Assembly: GCA_964442965.1 (NCBI GenBank)
Contig: CAYUBE010000007.1
Span: 1-35,752 of the forward strand
DNA: 35,752 bases
From: CAJAQL01 sp964442965
GTDB taxonomy: Bacteria; Patescibacteriota; Minisyncoccia; UBA6257; 2-01-FULL-56-20
Direction: 5' to 3'
Under the pieces are notes generated by a model. The model saw nothing but the letters and a program-made list of their open reading frames with translations, ran no database searches and was not told where the DNA came from. Made by a program: the position numbers and the translations under genes. This document shows, piece after piece, positions 6,697-12,974 of the stretch (its first letter is position 1; each line of letters opens with the position of its first letter).

Positions 6697-8643
6697 CTAT
6701 TCAATAACTCCACGGATTCGACGGATGCCGGCGGAGCTTGCTTCTTCTTTGAGGATCTTGAAATGGCCTATCTCGCCCGTATGTGATACGTGCGGACCGC
6801 CGCAGAATTCGATCGAAAATGCTTTATCGAATTGCGGGTCTTCTACGCTTGCGCCTTTTGGCCCGACAGAATAGACCGAGACGCGATCGGGATATTTCTG
6901 TCCAAATTCATGCTCCGCGCCGAGCTTTTCCGCTTCCTCGCGCGGAAGTTCGCTACGAACGACCGGCAAATCCTCCGCAATTTTTTCGTTCACGATTTTT
7001 TCAACTTCTTTCTTCTGCCCATCCGTCATCTTTCCGTCGTATGAAAAATCCATCCGTAAGCGCTCGCTCGTGATATTACTCCCCCGCTGTTTCACCTGCG
7101 GCCCAAGGACCATCTGCAATGCCTTGAGTAATAGATGGTGTGTCGTGTGTAACCGTGTCGTCTTCTCAGAATGATCTGCAAGGCCGCCCTTAAAAGTGCC
7201 AGCCGAAGCCGTACGGGAAAGCTCTTGGTGTTGCCTAAATGCTTTTTGAAATCCTTCTTGGTCAACCTTCAACCCCTCCCTTTGAGCCTCGTCTTTTATG
7301 TAATCGATAGGCAATCCATGACTTGAAAATAGAACAAACGCTGCATCACCCGACACGATTCCATCCGACGCTGAAACTCGCAATGTTTTTTCCAGTTCAG
7401 AACGCGATTTAAGGATATCCGTGAACTTTCCACATTCCTTCAAGATAACTTCTTTTATTTCTTTTTCCTTAGACTGCAGGTCCGGATAAAATTCCATGGC
7501 GTGACCCACAACTTCACCGATAATCTGATATGTCCTTTCATCCCATCCTGCTCGAGGTTGCATCCCGAGAGGAATAAGCGCATCTTTTTTTGTAAGACCA
7601 ACTACATGGAAAATAGCTCTTCGGAGAACACGGCGGAGTATGTAGCCTCTTTCCTTATTACTCGGTTCAATACCATCACCTATTAGGTGAACAGCAGCTC
7701 TCAGGTGGTCCAAAATAATCCTTTTATGTCTAACGTCCTCGGGCGCAGAATAAGAAGCTAACGGCAAACCCATCGCCGCAAAAACGTCAATCTGAAAAAT
7801 ATCTGGATTTCCATTCGCTGCCGCTGTGATGCGTTCTAATCCTCCACCGAAATCAACATTGCGCTGTTTTAATTTCTCGAACGAACCGTCCTCGTTTTTT
7901 TTGTATTCCATGAAAACCGAATTGCCGATTTCCATGAATCGCCCGCAATCGCAGTTTGGGTGACACATTCTACCGAATGGACCTGTATGTATTTTCCCGC
8001 TCGGATCGAAATCGTAGAATATTTCCGAGTCCGGTCCGCCCGGTTCGCCTGCCGGCATCTTGCCCGGCACGCCCGAACGGCTCCACCAGTTTTTCTTCAC
8101 GTCATACGAAAAGATGCGACCGCCTTGCATGCCCTTTTCGCTTCCAGCAACTTCTGAACCAAGCTCAATATACTTCGCGTCAATTCCCTTTTCGGTAAAC
8201 AACTTTTTCCAAATTTCTACCGATTCCTCGTCGCGCGGAATGCCGGTTGTTTCATCACCCGCAAAAACCGTCACATAAAGCCGCTCCGGATCAAGGCCCG
8301 CGCCTTTCTCTTTATCGGTCAAAAACTCGAAAACCCACGGTAGTTGCTCAGCTTTAAAATAATCTCCGAGCGACCAGTTGCCAAGCATCTCAAAAAACGT
8401 CGTATGGCGATTATCACCGACCTCTTCAATGTCCTCGGCGCGAAAGCTTTTCTGCGAATTCACAAGCCGCGTGCCCTCCGGATGCGGCGCGCCCAAAAGA
8501 TATGGCACCAGAGGCTGCATGCCGCTTCCCGTAAATAGGGTCGTCGGATCATTTTCCGGAACCAAAGACGCCGACGGAATAATCACGTGTCCACGGGCTT
8601 TGTAAAATTCCAAATACCTTTTGCGAATTTCAGATAAAGTCAT
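6697..8643 (-). CDS. alaS: alanyl-tRNA synthetase, short form without C-Ala domain
   Basis: Charges tRNA-Ala. The class II catalytic core is intact (RKRYLEFYKARGHVIIPSASLVPENDPTTLFTGSGMQPLVPYL at the start, then RHTTFFEMLGNWSLGDYFK). The editing domain carries its zinc ligands in HTTHH (about 497-501) and CGGPH (about 614). The protein ends at SAGIRRIRGVIE, right after the tRNA-SAD editing domain, so the coiled coil, DHHA1 and C-Ala modules found in the 876-residue E. coli enzyme are missing. It follows the Nudix gene by 24 nt and is probably cotranscribed with it. No frameshift or stop explains the short C-terminus. Confidence 0.95.
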   Translation of the reverse strand: MTLSEIRKRYLEFYKARGHVIIPSASLVPENDPTTLFTGSGMQPLVPYLLGAPHPEGTRLVNSQKSFRAEDIEEVGDNRHTTFFEMLGNWSLGDYFKAEQLPWVFEFLTDKEKGAGLDPERLYVTVFAGDETTGIPRDEESVEIWKKLFTEKGIDAKYIELGSEVAGSEKGMQGGRIFSYDVKKNWWSRSGVPGKMPAGEPGGPDSEIFYDFDPSGKIHTGPFGRMCHPNCDCGRFMEIGNSVFMEYKKNEDGSFEKLKQRNVDFGGGLERITAAANGNPDIFQIDVFAAMGLPLASYSAPEDVRHKRIILDHLRAAVHLIGDGIEPSNKERGYILRRVLRRAIFHVVGLTKKDALIPLGMQPRAGWDERTYQIIGEVVGHAMEFYPDLQSKEKEIKEVILKECGKFTDILKSRSELEKTLRVSASDGIVSGDAAFVLFSSHGLPIDYIKDEAQREGLKVDQEGFQKAFRQHQELSRTASAGTFKGGLADHSEKTTRLHTTHHLLLKALQMVLGPQVKQRGSNITSERLRMDFSYDGKMTDGQKKEVEKIVNEKIAEDLPVVRSELPREEAEKLGAEHEFGQKYPDRVSVYSVGPKGASVEDPQFDKAFSIEFCGGPHVSHTGEIGHFKILKEEASSAGIRRIRGVIE

Positions 8644-8667
8644 CAGTTTTATTTTTTCTTTTTTCTC

Positions 8668-9105
8668 TCAAGAGCGAGAAATGTCTTTACACCATCCATC
8701 CAGCCAGCCACTCTCGAAATATTTTTCTGGTTTAAAAGTTTTGATCGGCACCCATTCGTATTTGGTATGATGCGCAGGAAGACGGATCTCACCGCCTAAA
8801 AACTGCGCATGATAACCAATTGCAAATATCCTTGCGGTTTTAGGACCATGCGGCATAACTTCCTTCCGCTCATGACGCATAAAAACGAACGGCTTACCAA
8901 GCTGATATTTTATCGAAGTTCCCAACTCTTCTTTTAATTTTCTTTTAATGACCGATTCGAGCGGTTTCCGAAATTCCTCATATCGAATTCTCCCGCCGGG
9001 AAGATCCCATTTTCCAAAGCCGTCCTGAAAAATAAAAAGGCTCCTGCCGCGCTTAAGAAACAGTTTGACCGCAACGTAGTAAAGATCTTTTGCTTTCTTA
9101 TTCAT
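8668..9105 (-). CDS. Nudix-fold hydrolase with a variant Nudix box
   Basis: A 145-residue protein with the Nudix layout: YVAVKLFLKRGRSLFIFQDGFGKWDLPGGRI followed by RYEEFRKPLESVIKRKLKEELG. The usual box GX5EX7REUXEEXGU is altered: there are three extra residues before the arginine and the first Glu of REU is Lys (R55-K56), while EELG (59-62) is kept. Metal binding and hydrolysis may therefore be weaker or the substrate unusual. Normal targets are nucleoside diphosphates linked to another group, but the substrate is not predictable here. It is first in a two-gene unit with alaS. TAAGAT at 9112-9117 lies 6 nt before the ATG, a leaderless arrangement. Confidence 0.8.
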   Translation of the reverse strand: MNKKAKDLYYVAVKLFLKRGRSLFIFQDGFGKWDLPGGRIRYEEFRKPLESVIKRKLKEELGTSIKYQLGKPFVFMRHERKEVMPHGPKTARIFAIGYHAQFLGGEIRLPAHHTKYEWVPIKTFKPEKYFESGWLDGWCKDISRS

Positions 9106-9205
9106 TGGCTTATCTTACAACAAATCATTTTCCCTAACCACCCGACCGAATATAGCTATTTTCAACGACCTAAGCGGAAGCGAGCTAAAAATCCATGAGT
9201 AAACA

Positions 9206-9254
9206 GAGGAAATGCCGGGTACCCCCGAGCTTCCGAGGTGGGTGGCATTTCCTC
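9206..9254. terminator. large hairpin downstream of rpoD
   Basis: GAGGAAATGCC (9206-9216) pairs perfectly with GGCATTTCCTC (9244-9254), an 11-bp stem. A second pair AAAATCCA (9188-9195) and TGGATTTT (9268-9275) lies outside it. The inner loop (9217-9243) is GC-rich with partial pairing. There is no strong U tract on either strand, so it may be a 3-prime stabilising structure rather than a classic intrinsic terminator. The rest of the 9106-9303 spacer shows nothing else beyond the Nudix -10. Confidence 0.55.
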
Positions 9255-9303
9255 GTTATGAGCGAGTTGGATTTTGCGAGCCGGAGCGGGTCGATGAAAA
9301 CAG

Positions 9304-10554
9304 CTATATGAGGTTTTCGAAGCCTTCTAAAGCCGCTGCTTTTCCGTGCTCGCGGATCTTGTCGAGCGCTTTCGCTTCGATCTGGCGGATGCGCTCGCGT
9401 GTGACGCCGAACGCTTTACCCACCTCCTCGAGCGTATGGCTCACACCATCCTCGAGGCCGAAGCGCATCTTCAGAATCTGCTGTTCGCGCTCGGAGAGAT
9501 CGATCATGATCTCCTTAATAAGGTCGCGGATCATCGCGCGCGCCGTCGATTGGGCGGGCGAAGGATTCTTTTCGTCCGGGATGAAATCGGACAGCGTTGA
9601 ATCGTCTTCATCGCCGACCGGCATCTCGATCGAAAGCACTTCCTGCGAAATTTTTTGGATATGGCGAACCTTCTCAACGTCAATGCCCATTTCTGCGGCG
9701 ACTTCTTCCGCCAAAGGATCGCGGCCAAGCTCCTGGATCAGTTGGCGCCGCACCTGCGTATACTTCGAAATCGTCTCTACCATGTGCACGGGAATGCGGA
9801 CCGTGCGTGATTGGTCGGCCAAGGCGCGCGTGATTGCCTGCCGGATCCACCACGTTGCATAGGTCGAAAATTTGAAGCCGCGCCGATAGTCGAACTTCTC
9901 AACCGCACGCGACAAACCGATATTTCCCTCCTGCACAAGATCAAGGATCGAAAGATGCGGCGTGCGATTCACGTAGCGCTTCGCGATGGAAACCACGAGC
10001 CGAAGGTTTGCTTTCATCAACTTCTGGCGCGCGTCTTCGTCCCCTTTCTCGGCCCGCTTTGCGAGATCACGCTCTTCATCTTTCGTGAGAAGCGCCGTTT
10101 TGCCGATCTCTTTCAGATACATCTGTACCGCGTCCGGAACATCGTTGCCGAGATCCATGGAATCATCAAGCGTATTGACCTCTTTTTCATCTTTCGAAAA
10201 ATCGATAAGGGCGCTCGTCTCAATAACCTTGATACCGGCATTCTCAAGCCGGTCATAGATTTCATCAAGAAGCTTCACGTTGTCCTCGATCTTCGGAAAG
10301 TAATAGAGAATCTCGTTGTCGGTCACAAAACCCCGCGGCCTGCCCCGTTCAATAAGTTCATTGATCTCTCCGCTCTCTATCTTTCCCTTTGCGGCCGCAC
10401 GCGCCGCCTTGTCAACTTTTTTCTTCAAAACCTTAACTTTCGTGCTCTTTTTTTGTTTTTTCGCTACCTTCAACTTACCAGCCTTTTTTATCTTTGCCGG
10501 TTTTTTCGCTATTTTCTTCTTCGCTGGCTTGGACTTTTTTAATGCTTTTTTCAT
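9304..10554 (-). CDS. rpoD: primary RNA polymerase sigma-70 factor with basic N-terminal tail
   Basis: Housekeeping sigma factor. Region 1.2/2 begins at MYLKEIGKTALLTKDEERDLAKRAE and includes NLRLVVSIAKRY, LDLVQEGNIGLSRAVEKFDYRRGFKFSTYATWWIRQAITRALADQSRTVRIPVH. Region 3 follows, and region 4 ends with TLEEVGKAFGVTRERIRQIEAKALDKIR. Residues 1-60 are Lys/Ala-rich (KKALKKSKPAKKKIAKKPAK) like a histone H1 tail, not an acidic sigma 1.1. The 416-residue length is ordinary for a compact sigma A. Promoter hexamers found in this window (TTGACA / TATAAT) match what this factor should read. No SD before the ATG; the upstream spacer holds a stem-loop at 10648-10673. Confidence 0.95.
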   Translation of the reverse strand: MKKALKKSKPAKKKIAKKPAKIKKAGKLKVAKKQKKSTKVKVLKKKVDKAARAAAKGKIESGEINELIERGRPRGFVTDNEILYYFPKIEDNVKLLDEIYDRLENAGIKVIETSALIDFSKDEKEVNTLDDSMDLGNDVPDAVQMYLKEIGKTALLTKDEERDLAKRAEKGDEDARQKLMKANLRLVVSIAKRYVNRTPHLSILDLVQEGNIGLSRAVEKFDYRRGFKFSTYATWWIRQAITRALADQSRTVRIPVHMVETISKYTQVRRQLIQELGRDPLAEEVAAEMGIDVEKVRHIQKISQEVLSIEMPVGDEDDSTLSDFIPDEKNPSPAQSTARAMIRDLIKEIMIDLSEREQQILKMRFGLEDGVSHTLEEVGKAFGVTRERIRQIEAKALDKIREHGKAAALEGFENLI

Positions 10555-10647
10555 AAAGAGGTTTTTGCAGATTGCTTCTCTGAATGCTTATTATTACCTA
10601 TTTTCCCGGAAAAGTACAGGGTTTCTTGAATAAAGCTAGCTTGGGGA

Positions 10648-10673
10648 CTAGGAGCTTAAAAATAAGCCCCTGG
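10648..10673. other. stem-loop in the rpoD to 3D-gene divergent spacer
   Basis: CTAGGAGCTTA (10648-10658) and TAAGCCCCTGG (10663-10673) pair at 10 of 11 positions around an AAAA loop. On the minus strand it could lie in the rpoD leader. It has no U tract. Nothing else is seen in 10555-10715. Confidence 0.5.
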
Positions 10674-10715
10674 GTGGTGGTATATTTCACCCAAAAACGT
10701 CGCCTTTTTGCCTCA

Positions 10716-10744
10716 TTGACTTTTTTGCCGGTATCGGCTAAGAT
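10716..10744 (+). promoter_or_regulatory. consensus promoter of the 3D-domain gene
   Basis: TTGACT (10716-10721), 17-nt spacer, TAAGAT (10739-10744) on the plus strand. Predicted start is near 10751, giving a leader of about 85 nt before the ATG at 10835. Confidence 0.75.
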
Positions 10745-10766
10745 TAGGCCAATCAAATAGAAGATT

Positions 10767-10829
10767 ATGCATACCCCGAGGAGGGGGTTTTTTGTTGGAA
10801 AACAGGCCTGTGGCAGTGATTTTCATTAA
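10767..10829 (+). promoter_or_regulatory. leader with U-tailed hairpin and a 20-codon upstream ORF
   Basis: ACCCC (10773-10777) pairs with GGGGT (10784-10788) and runs into TTTTT, a short terminator-like stem. An ATG at 10767 opens a 20-codon frame (MHTPRRGFFVGKQACGSDFH) that spans the stem and stops 5 nt before the 3D-gene ATG. This could allow attenuation or translational coupling, but the stem is short and the uORF may be chance. Confidence 0.35.
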
Positions 10830-10834
10830 ACTAT

Positions 10835-11299
10835 ATGAAACACACCCTATTGTCAGCGACCTTAGCGACCCTTATCGGCGGATTTGGCCTTTTTGGATTC
10901 GTCGGAAAGGCGGGCGCCGACATCAATATCCCCCCGGAAATACAACAAAACGTGATTACAACTCTCAGCATGAGGATAACCGCCTATGCCAGTGTCCCCG
11001 AGGAAACATCGGACCATCCTTTTATTACGGCCTCGGGCGAACATGTCTACGATGGAGTTGTCGCGAGCAACATCCTTCCCTTCGGAACCAAGATCCAGAT
11101 TCCCGGACTTTTCGGGAATAAGGTGTTTGTCGTTGAGGATCGGATGAATCGCAGATTTAAAAATACTATCGACATCTGGATGCCAAGCAAGCTGGCTGCC
11201 AAGGATTTCGGCGTCAGCCATACCTCCGTCGTTATCCTTACCAACGAGACCTCGTCTGCAATTTCTGAGGCAACGATAAAGGGAAAAACGACTTTATAA
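10835..11299 (+). CDS. secreted 3D-domain protein (peptidoglycan-active candidate)
   Basis: A signal-peptide-like N-terminus (about 1-28) is followed by a C-terminal 3D domain: MRITAYASVPEETSDHPFITASGEHVYDGVVASN, then LPFGTKIQI, VFVVEDRMNRRFKNTIDIWMP. The three Asp of the domain name are visible in YDGVVA, VEDRM and IDIWM. The 3D fold is the double-psi barrel seen in MltA-type lytic transglycosylases and in YabE/Rpf2-like proteins, so cell-wall cleavage in the exterior is the likely role. At 154 residues it is a single-domain version without LysM or G5 partners. It is the only plus-strand gene in the window, with its own promoter. No SD is visible. Confidence 0.85.
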   Translation: MKHTLLSATLATLIGGFGLFGFVGKAGADINIPPEIQQNVITTLSMRITAYASVPEETSDHPFITASGEHVYDGVVASNILPFGTKIQIPGLFGNKVFVVEDRMNRRFKNTIDIWMPSKLAAKDFGVSHTSVVILTNETSSAISEATIKGKTTL

Positions 11300-11315
11300 G
11301 ACGGGCTGTCGTGTT

Positions 11316-11346
11316 AAAAAAAATGGGGCACGATATCACGCGCCCC
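11316..11346 (-). terminator. intrinsic terminator of the unknown 300-residue gene, shared convergent spacer
   Basis: GGGGC (11325-11329) pairs with GCCCC (11342-11346), extended by CG/CG after one mismatch. On the minus strand the stem is followed by eight U (11316-11323). It lies between two convergent genes and mainly serves the minus-strand one. Confidence 0.8.
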
Positions 11347-11367
11347 GACCTCCTTTCCTTATGAGAC

Positions 11368-12270
11368 TCAATTTACTTCCTTCAGTCGCCAAGGATACGG
11401 TGAGAGTGCCGCGACAATACGCTTTTTGAAATCCGGAACGAGGAGTGTAAAGAAATCGTAGCGTTCGGGAGTTTCAAGCGGAATGAGGATGAATTCCCCG
11501 AACGGCATATCATTCGAGAGAAAACGTCCTTCCTCGGCTTCACACGCAATCTGGAAATACACATCGCGGCGGAGTTCCTCGTCTGATTGGTTTATACCCG
11601 CTTCCTCGCGTGCCCACGATGCGTGACGTTGTATCTCAATCTCCAGTGCTTCGGTCTTTACAAAACGATCCAGGTTCGCGAATACTTCTTTGCTCGGTTC
11701 GGGCCGCTTCATAAGAATGTCGCTTTCCCAATCTGCAAACAAAAGCCATCCCTGTCGCATGAGCGGTTCCGCAAGTCCGGTGATCATTTCTTTATAGGCA
11801 CGCCGGAGTTCATCACTTATCCTGCCCGTATCGAGATAGGACTGATTGAGCGTGATCCACCAATCAAACGCGATGCCATTTTCCTGCAACATGCATGCGA
11901 TGCGCGGGATTTCCGTTTCAAAAAGCAATCTCTCCTTTCTCGTAGGAATAAACCTGTTCCCCTGTCCCCAATAACGAACCTCGAGATCCTTAGAAATACA
12001 GAACTGGGTGAGTATCTCGACAGGTCTGCCTTCCAGCACACACTGATTTATATAATCATCCACCCAAGTGCTCACGCGGATGCTGTTCGGGCGAATGATC
12101 CTCACTCGATCACGAAGCCACGCCATAACGGCACTTATTTGATAAAGACGCATAGTGTCCTTCCTTTCGACCTTTTTAATTGATTGTAAAAGAGCTATTT
12201 TAACCAAACCAAACTGATATCTGATTTGGCTAAAAAGACTCTTTTTTCTCTTCTTACCTTGATAACTCAT
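11368..12270 (-). CDS. unrecognised 300-residue soluble protein downstream of tRNA-His
   Basis: I do not recognise this family. No transmembrane segment or signal is visible. The first 40 residues are basic (MSYQGKKRKKSLFSQ), then comes an Arg/Trp-rich region (MAWLRDRVRIIRPNSIRVSTWVDDY), a segment YWGQGNRFIPTRKERLLFETEIPRIACML, FDWWITLNQSYLD, WLLFADWESDIL, and a conserved-looking tail GEFILIPLETPERYDFFTLLVPDFKKR. Many aromatic and acidic positions suggest an enzyme or RNA-binding fold, but nothing catalytic can be named. It begins 40 nt after tRNA-His on the same strand with no obvious promoter between, so it may be cotranscribed with the tRNA from the leader promoter at 12732-12760. It ends in a good terminator. 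Confidence 0.7.
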   Translation of the reverse strand: MSYQGKKRKKSLFSQIRYQFGLVKIALLQSIKKVERKDTMRLYQISAVMAWLRDRVRIIRPNSIRVSTWVDDYINQCVLEGRPVEILTQFCISKDLEVRYWGQGNRFIPTRKERLLFETEIPRIACMLQENGIAFDWWITLNQSYLDTGRISDELRRAYKEMITGLAEPLMRQGWLLFADWESDILMKRPEPSKEVFANLDRFVKTEALEIEIQRHASWAREEAGINQSDEELRRDVYFQIACEAEEGRFLSNDMPFGEFILIPLETPERYDFFTLLVPDFKKRIVAALSPYPWRLKEVN

Positions 12271-12310
12271 GATGGGAATACATTAATTTATTTTGAATAC
12301 CGGCCTTGGG

Positions 12311-12384
12311 GGTCTCCGACGGGACTTGAACCCGCAACCACTCCCTTCACAAGGGAGCGCTCTTCCGATTGAGCTACGGAGACC
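12311..12384 (-). tRNA. tRNA-His (anticodon GUG)
   Basis: Folds as a full cloverleaf on the minus strand: acceptor GTCTCCG/CGGAGAC, D stem GCTC/GAGC, anticodon arm CTCCC-TTGTGAA-GGGAG with anticodon GTG at 34-36, T arm GCGGG-TTCAAGT-CCCGT. The extra G at position -1 (12384) faces C73 (12311), the identity pair unique to tRNA-His. CCA is not encoded. It lies between the attenuator leader and the unknown 300-residue gene. Confidence 0.95.
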
Positions 12385-12460
12385 ATATTCGTTCTCGTTC
12401 CTTGGTGTTGCGGCAATCTGCCAGGGCCGCGGGCGGAGGATATTTCGAGATAGGTTCTAG

Positions 12461-12488
12461 GTGGGGCGAAAATGTGCTTTCGCCCCAC
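12461..12488. other. perfect 11-bp stem-loop between leader and tRNA-His
   Basis: GTGGGGCGAAA (12461-12471) and TTTCGCCCCAC (12478-12488) with a 6-nt loop. There is no U tract on either side. It sits 77 nt upstream of the tRNA in the same direction and may guide tRNA 5-prime processing or be a separate structure. The surrounding 12385-12540 has a minus-strand open frame that runs into the tRNA. Confidence 0.7.
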
Positions 12489-12545
12489 GAATGCATCGTG
12501 CGGACCAACGCCGCCGAACGAGCGATGGATGCTCCTGTATCGCAT

Positions 12546-12562
12546 CGGCATCACCTCCTTTC
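12546..12562 (-). promoter_or_regulatory. very strong Shine-Dalgarno-like site (or 16S-tail mimic)
   Basis: Minus strand reads AAAGGAGGTGATGCCG before ATG at 12545, with GGAGG 8 nt from that ATG. This is a full complement of the 16S tail and is unusual in a window where SDs are rare. The frame it serves (12545 to 12288) runs through tRNA-His, so whether it is translated to the end is doubtful. Read on the plus strand the same bases are TCACCTCCTTTC, identical to a 16S 3-prime tail, but no 16S body precedes it. Confidence 0.4.
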
Positions 12563-12578
12563 AAAGAACTGCGAACAT

Positions 12579-12641
12579 TAAAAAACAAAAATCCCCAAGA
12601 AATACAAAACCCCTTTGCAAAGGGGTCGATTCTTGGAGGAT
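12579..12641 (-). terminator. attenuator terminator in the tRNA-His leader
   Basis: The inner stem ACCCCTTT/AAAGGGGT (12609-12626) is followed on the minus strand by TTTGTATTTC. An outer stem, ATCC-CCAAGAA/TTCTTGG-GGAT (12630-12641 with 12591-12601, one bulge), is followed by TTTTGTTTTTT (12579-12590). Both stems end in U-rich tracts, so termination before the tRNA is likely by default. Confidence 0.8.
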
Positions 12642-12725
12642 TCTGTTGTTTCTCTAGGAACAGTAAACCAGCCCCTTTGGTTAGGAGTTGTTTACCCGAT
12701 GATGGAGTTGTACTCTATTCACCAT
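12581..12725 (-). promoter_or_regulatory. candidate histidine-responsive transcription attenuator
   Basis: About 145 nt from the predicted start to the terminator. Four segments can be named in order. Segment 1 is GTAAAC (12690-12695), directly after the His codons. Segment 2 is CAAAGGGG plus GTTTAC (12679 to 12663). Segment 3 is CCCCTTTG (12618-12625). Segment 4 is CAAAGGGG (12610-12617). 1 pairs with 2 and 3 with 4 (terminator), or 2 pairs with 3 over 8 perfect bp (anti-terminator). This is the his/trp-operon attenuator logic, seen directly from complementarity. The regulatory role is inference. Confidence 0.6.
12681..12725 (-). CDS. 14-residue leader peptide with tandem His codons
   Basis: ATG at 12723-12725 to TAA at 12681-12683 reads MVNRVQLHHRVNNS, with CAT CAT as codons 8-9. 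The -10 hexamer of the promoter ends 6 nt before the ATG, so the ORF would be translated from a leaderless transcript. The His pair is immediately upstream of segment 1 of the alternative RNA structures and upstream of tRNA-His. Only two His codons are present, fewer than the seven in E. coli hisL, so chance cannot be excluded. Confidence 0.55.
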   Translation of the reverse strand: MVNRVQLHHRVNNS

Positions 12726-12731
12726 GAGGGC

Positions 12732-12760
12732 AGTGTATTCAAATTAAATTGAACTGTCAA
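12732..12760 (-). promoter_or_regulatory. consensus promoter of the tRNA-His leader
   Basis: Minus strand TTGACA (12755-12760), 17-nt spacer, TACACT (12732-12737). The -35 is perfect. Transcription should begin at about 12725. It lies 20 nt beyond the right end of the IS605-like relic. Confidence 0.85.
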
Positions 12761-12777
12761 GCCCCATAGATCATGAA

Positions 12778-12946
12778 TAAGTGACATCCTCCCCGGGTTC
12801 CGCTCTGCTCCACCCGGGGCTTCCTTTGAACTACGTCTGACGCAACATGCCTCCGCTGCGCTCCGGGATTGATTCATCCCCGGGCTCGGGCGTGAGATAA
12901 CCACAGTATACCCGTTTTCAATGGCCCTCGCCCGGGGTTTCCTCTA
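12778..12946 (-). mobile_element. IS200/IS605-type end relic (TnpB tail, omega-RNA-like right end)
   Basis: On the minus strand GGAAGCCCCGGGT...ACCCGGGGAGGATGTCAC (12781-12822) has the layout of the right end of IS605/IS1341-type elements: a GGAAGCCCC start, an 8-bp stem (12791-12798 with 12812-12819) and the terminal GAGGATGTCAC. Just upstream the frame reads AAEACCVRRSSKEAP, resembling TnpB C-termini. A second stem, GCCCGGGG (12930-12937) with CCCCGGGC (12878-12885), closes the other side. No transposase body is present, so this is a solitary end or a small non-autonomous derivative of about 170 bp. The left boundary is uncertain. Confidence 0.6.
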
Positions 12947-12950
12947 ATAG

Positions 12951-12970
12951 AAAAAATCGCCTTTTGGCGG
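12951..12970 (-). terminator. rplK intrinsic terminator
   Basis: CGCC (12958-12961) and GGCG (12966-12969) with a four-base loop. Six U follow on the minus strand (12951-12956) and T6 lies on the other side, so it can act in both directions. It starts 5 nt after the rplK stop. Confidence 0.8.
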
Positions 12971-12974
12971 TTTT

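Noticed and set aside
9811..10542. Plus-strand open frame of 243 codons
   Set aside because: Antisense to rpoD; the Phe/Leu-rich end is the complement of the Lys-rich sigma tail.
12288..12554. 88-codon minus-strand frame as a normal protein gene
   Set aside because: Its last third is the translation of tRNA-His (the familiar SVAQSEERSLVKG and VAGSSPVGD peptides). Only the strong SD is kept as a finding.
12541..12562. End of a 16S rRNA gene on the plus strand (TCACCTCCTTTC)
   Set aside because: None of the 16S sequence that should precede it is present; it is read as a Shine-Dalgarno site on the other strand.
12581..12725. T-box riboswitch
   Set aside because: No AGGGTGG T-box core or stem I specifier layout was found; the pieces fit a translated-leader attenuator better.
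12778..12946. RNase P RNA (because of AGAGGAAACCCCGGGC)
   Set aside because: The length and the remaining conserved regions of RNase P RNA are missing, and the other end matches an IS605-type terminus.
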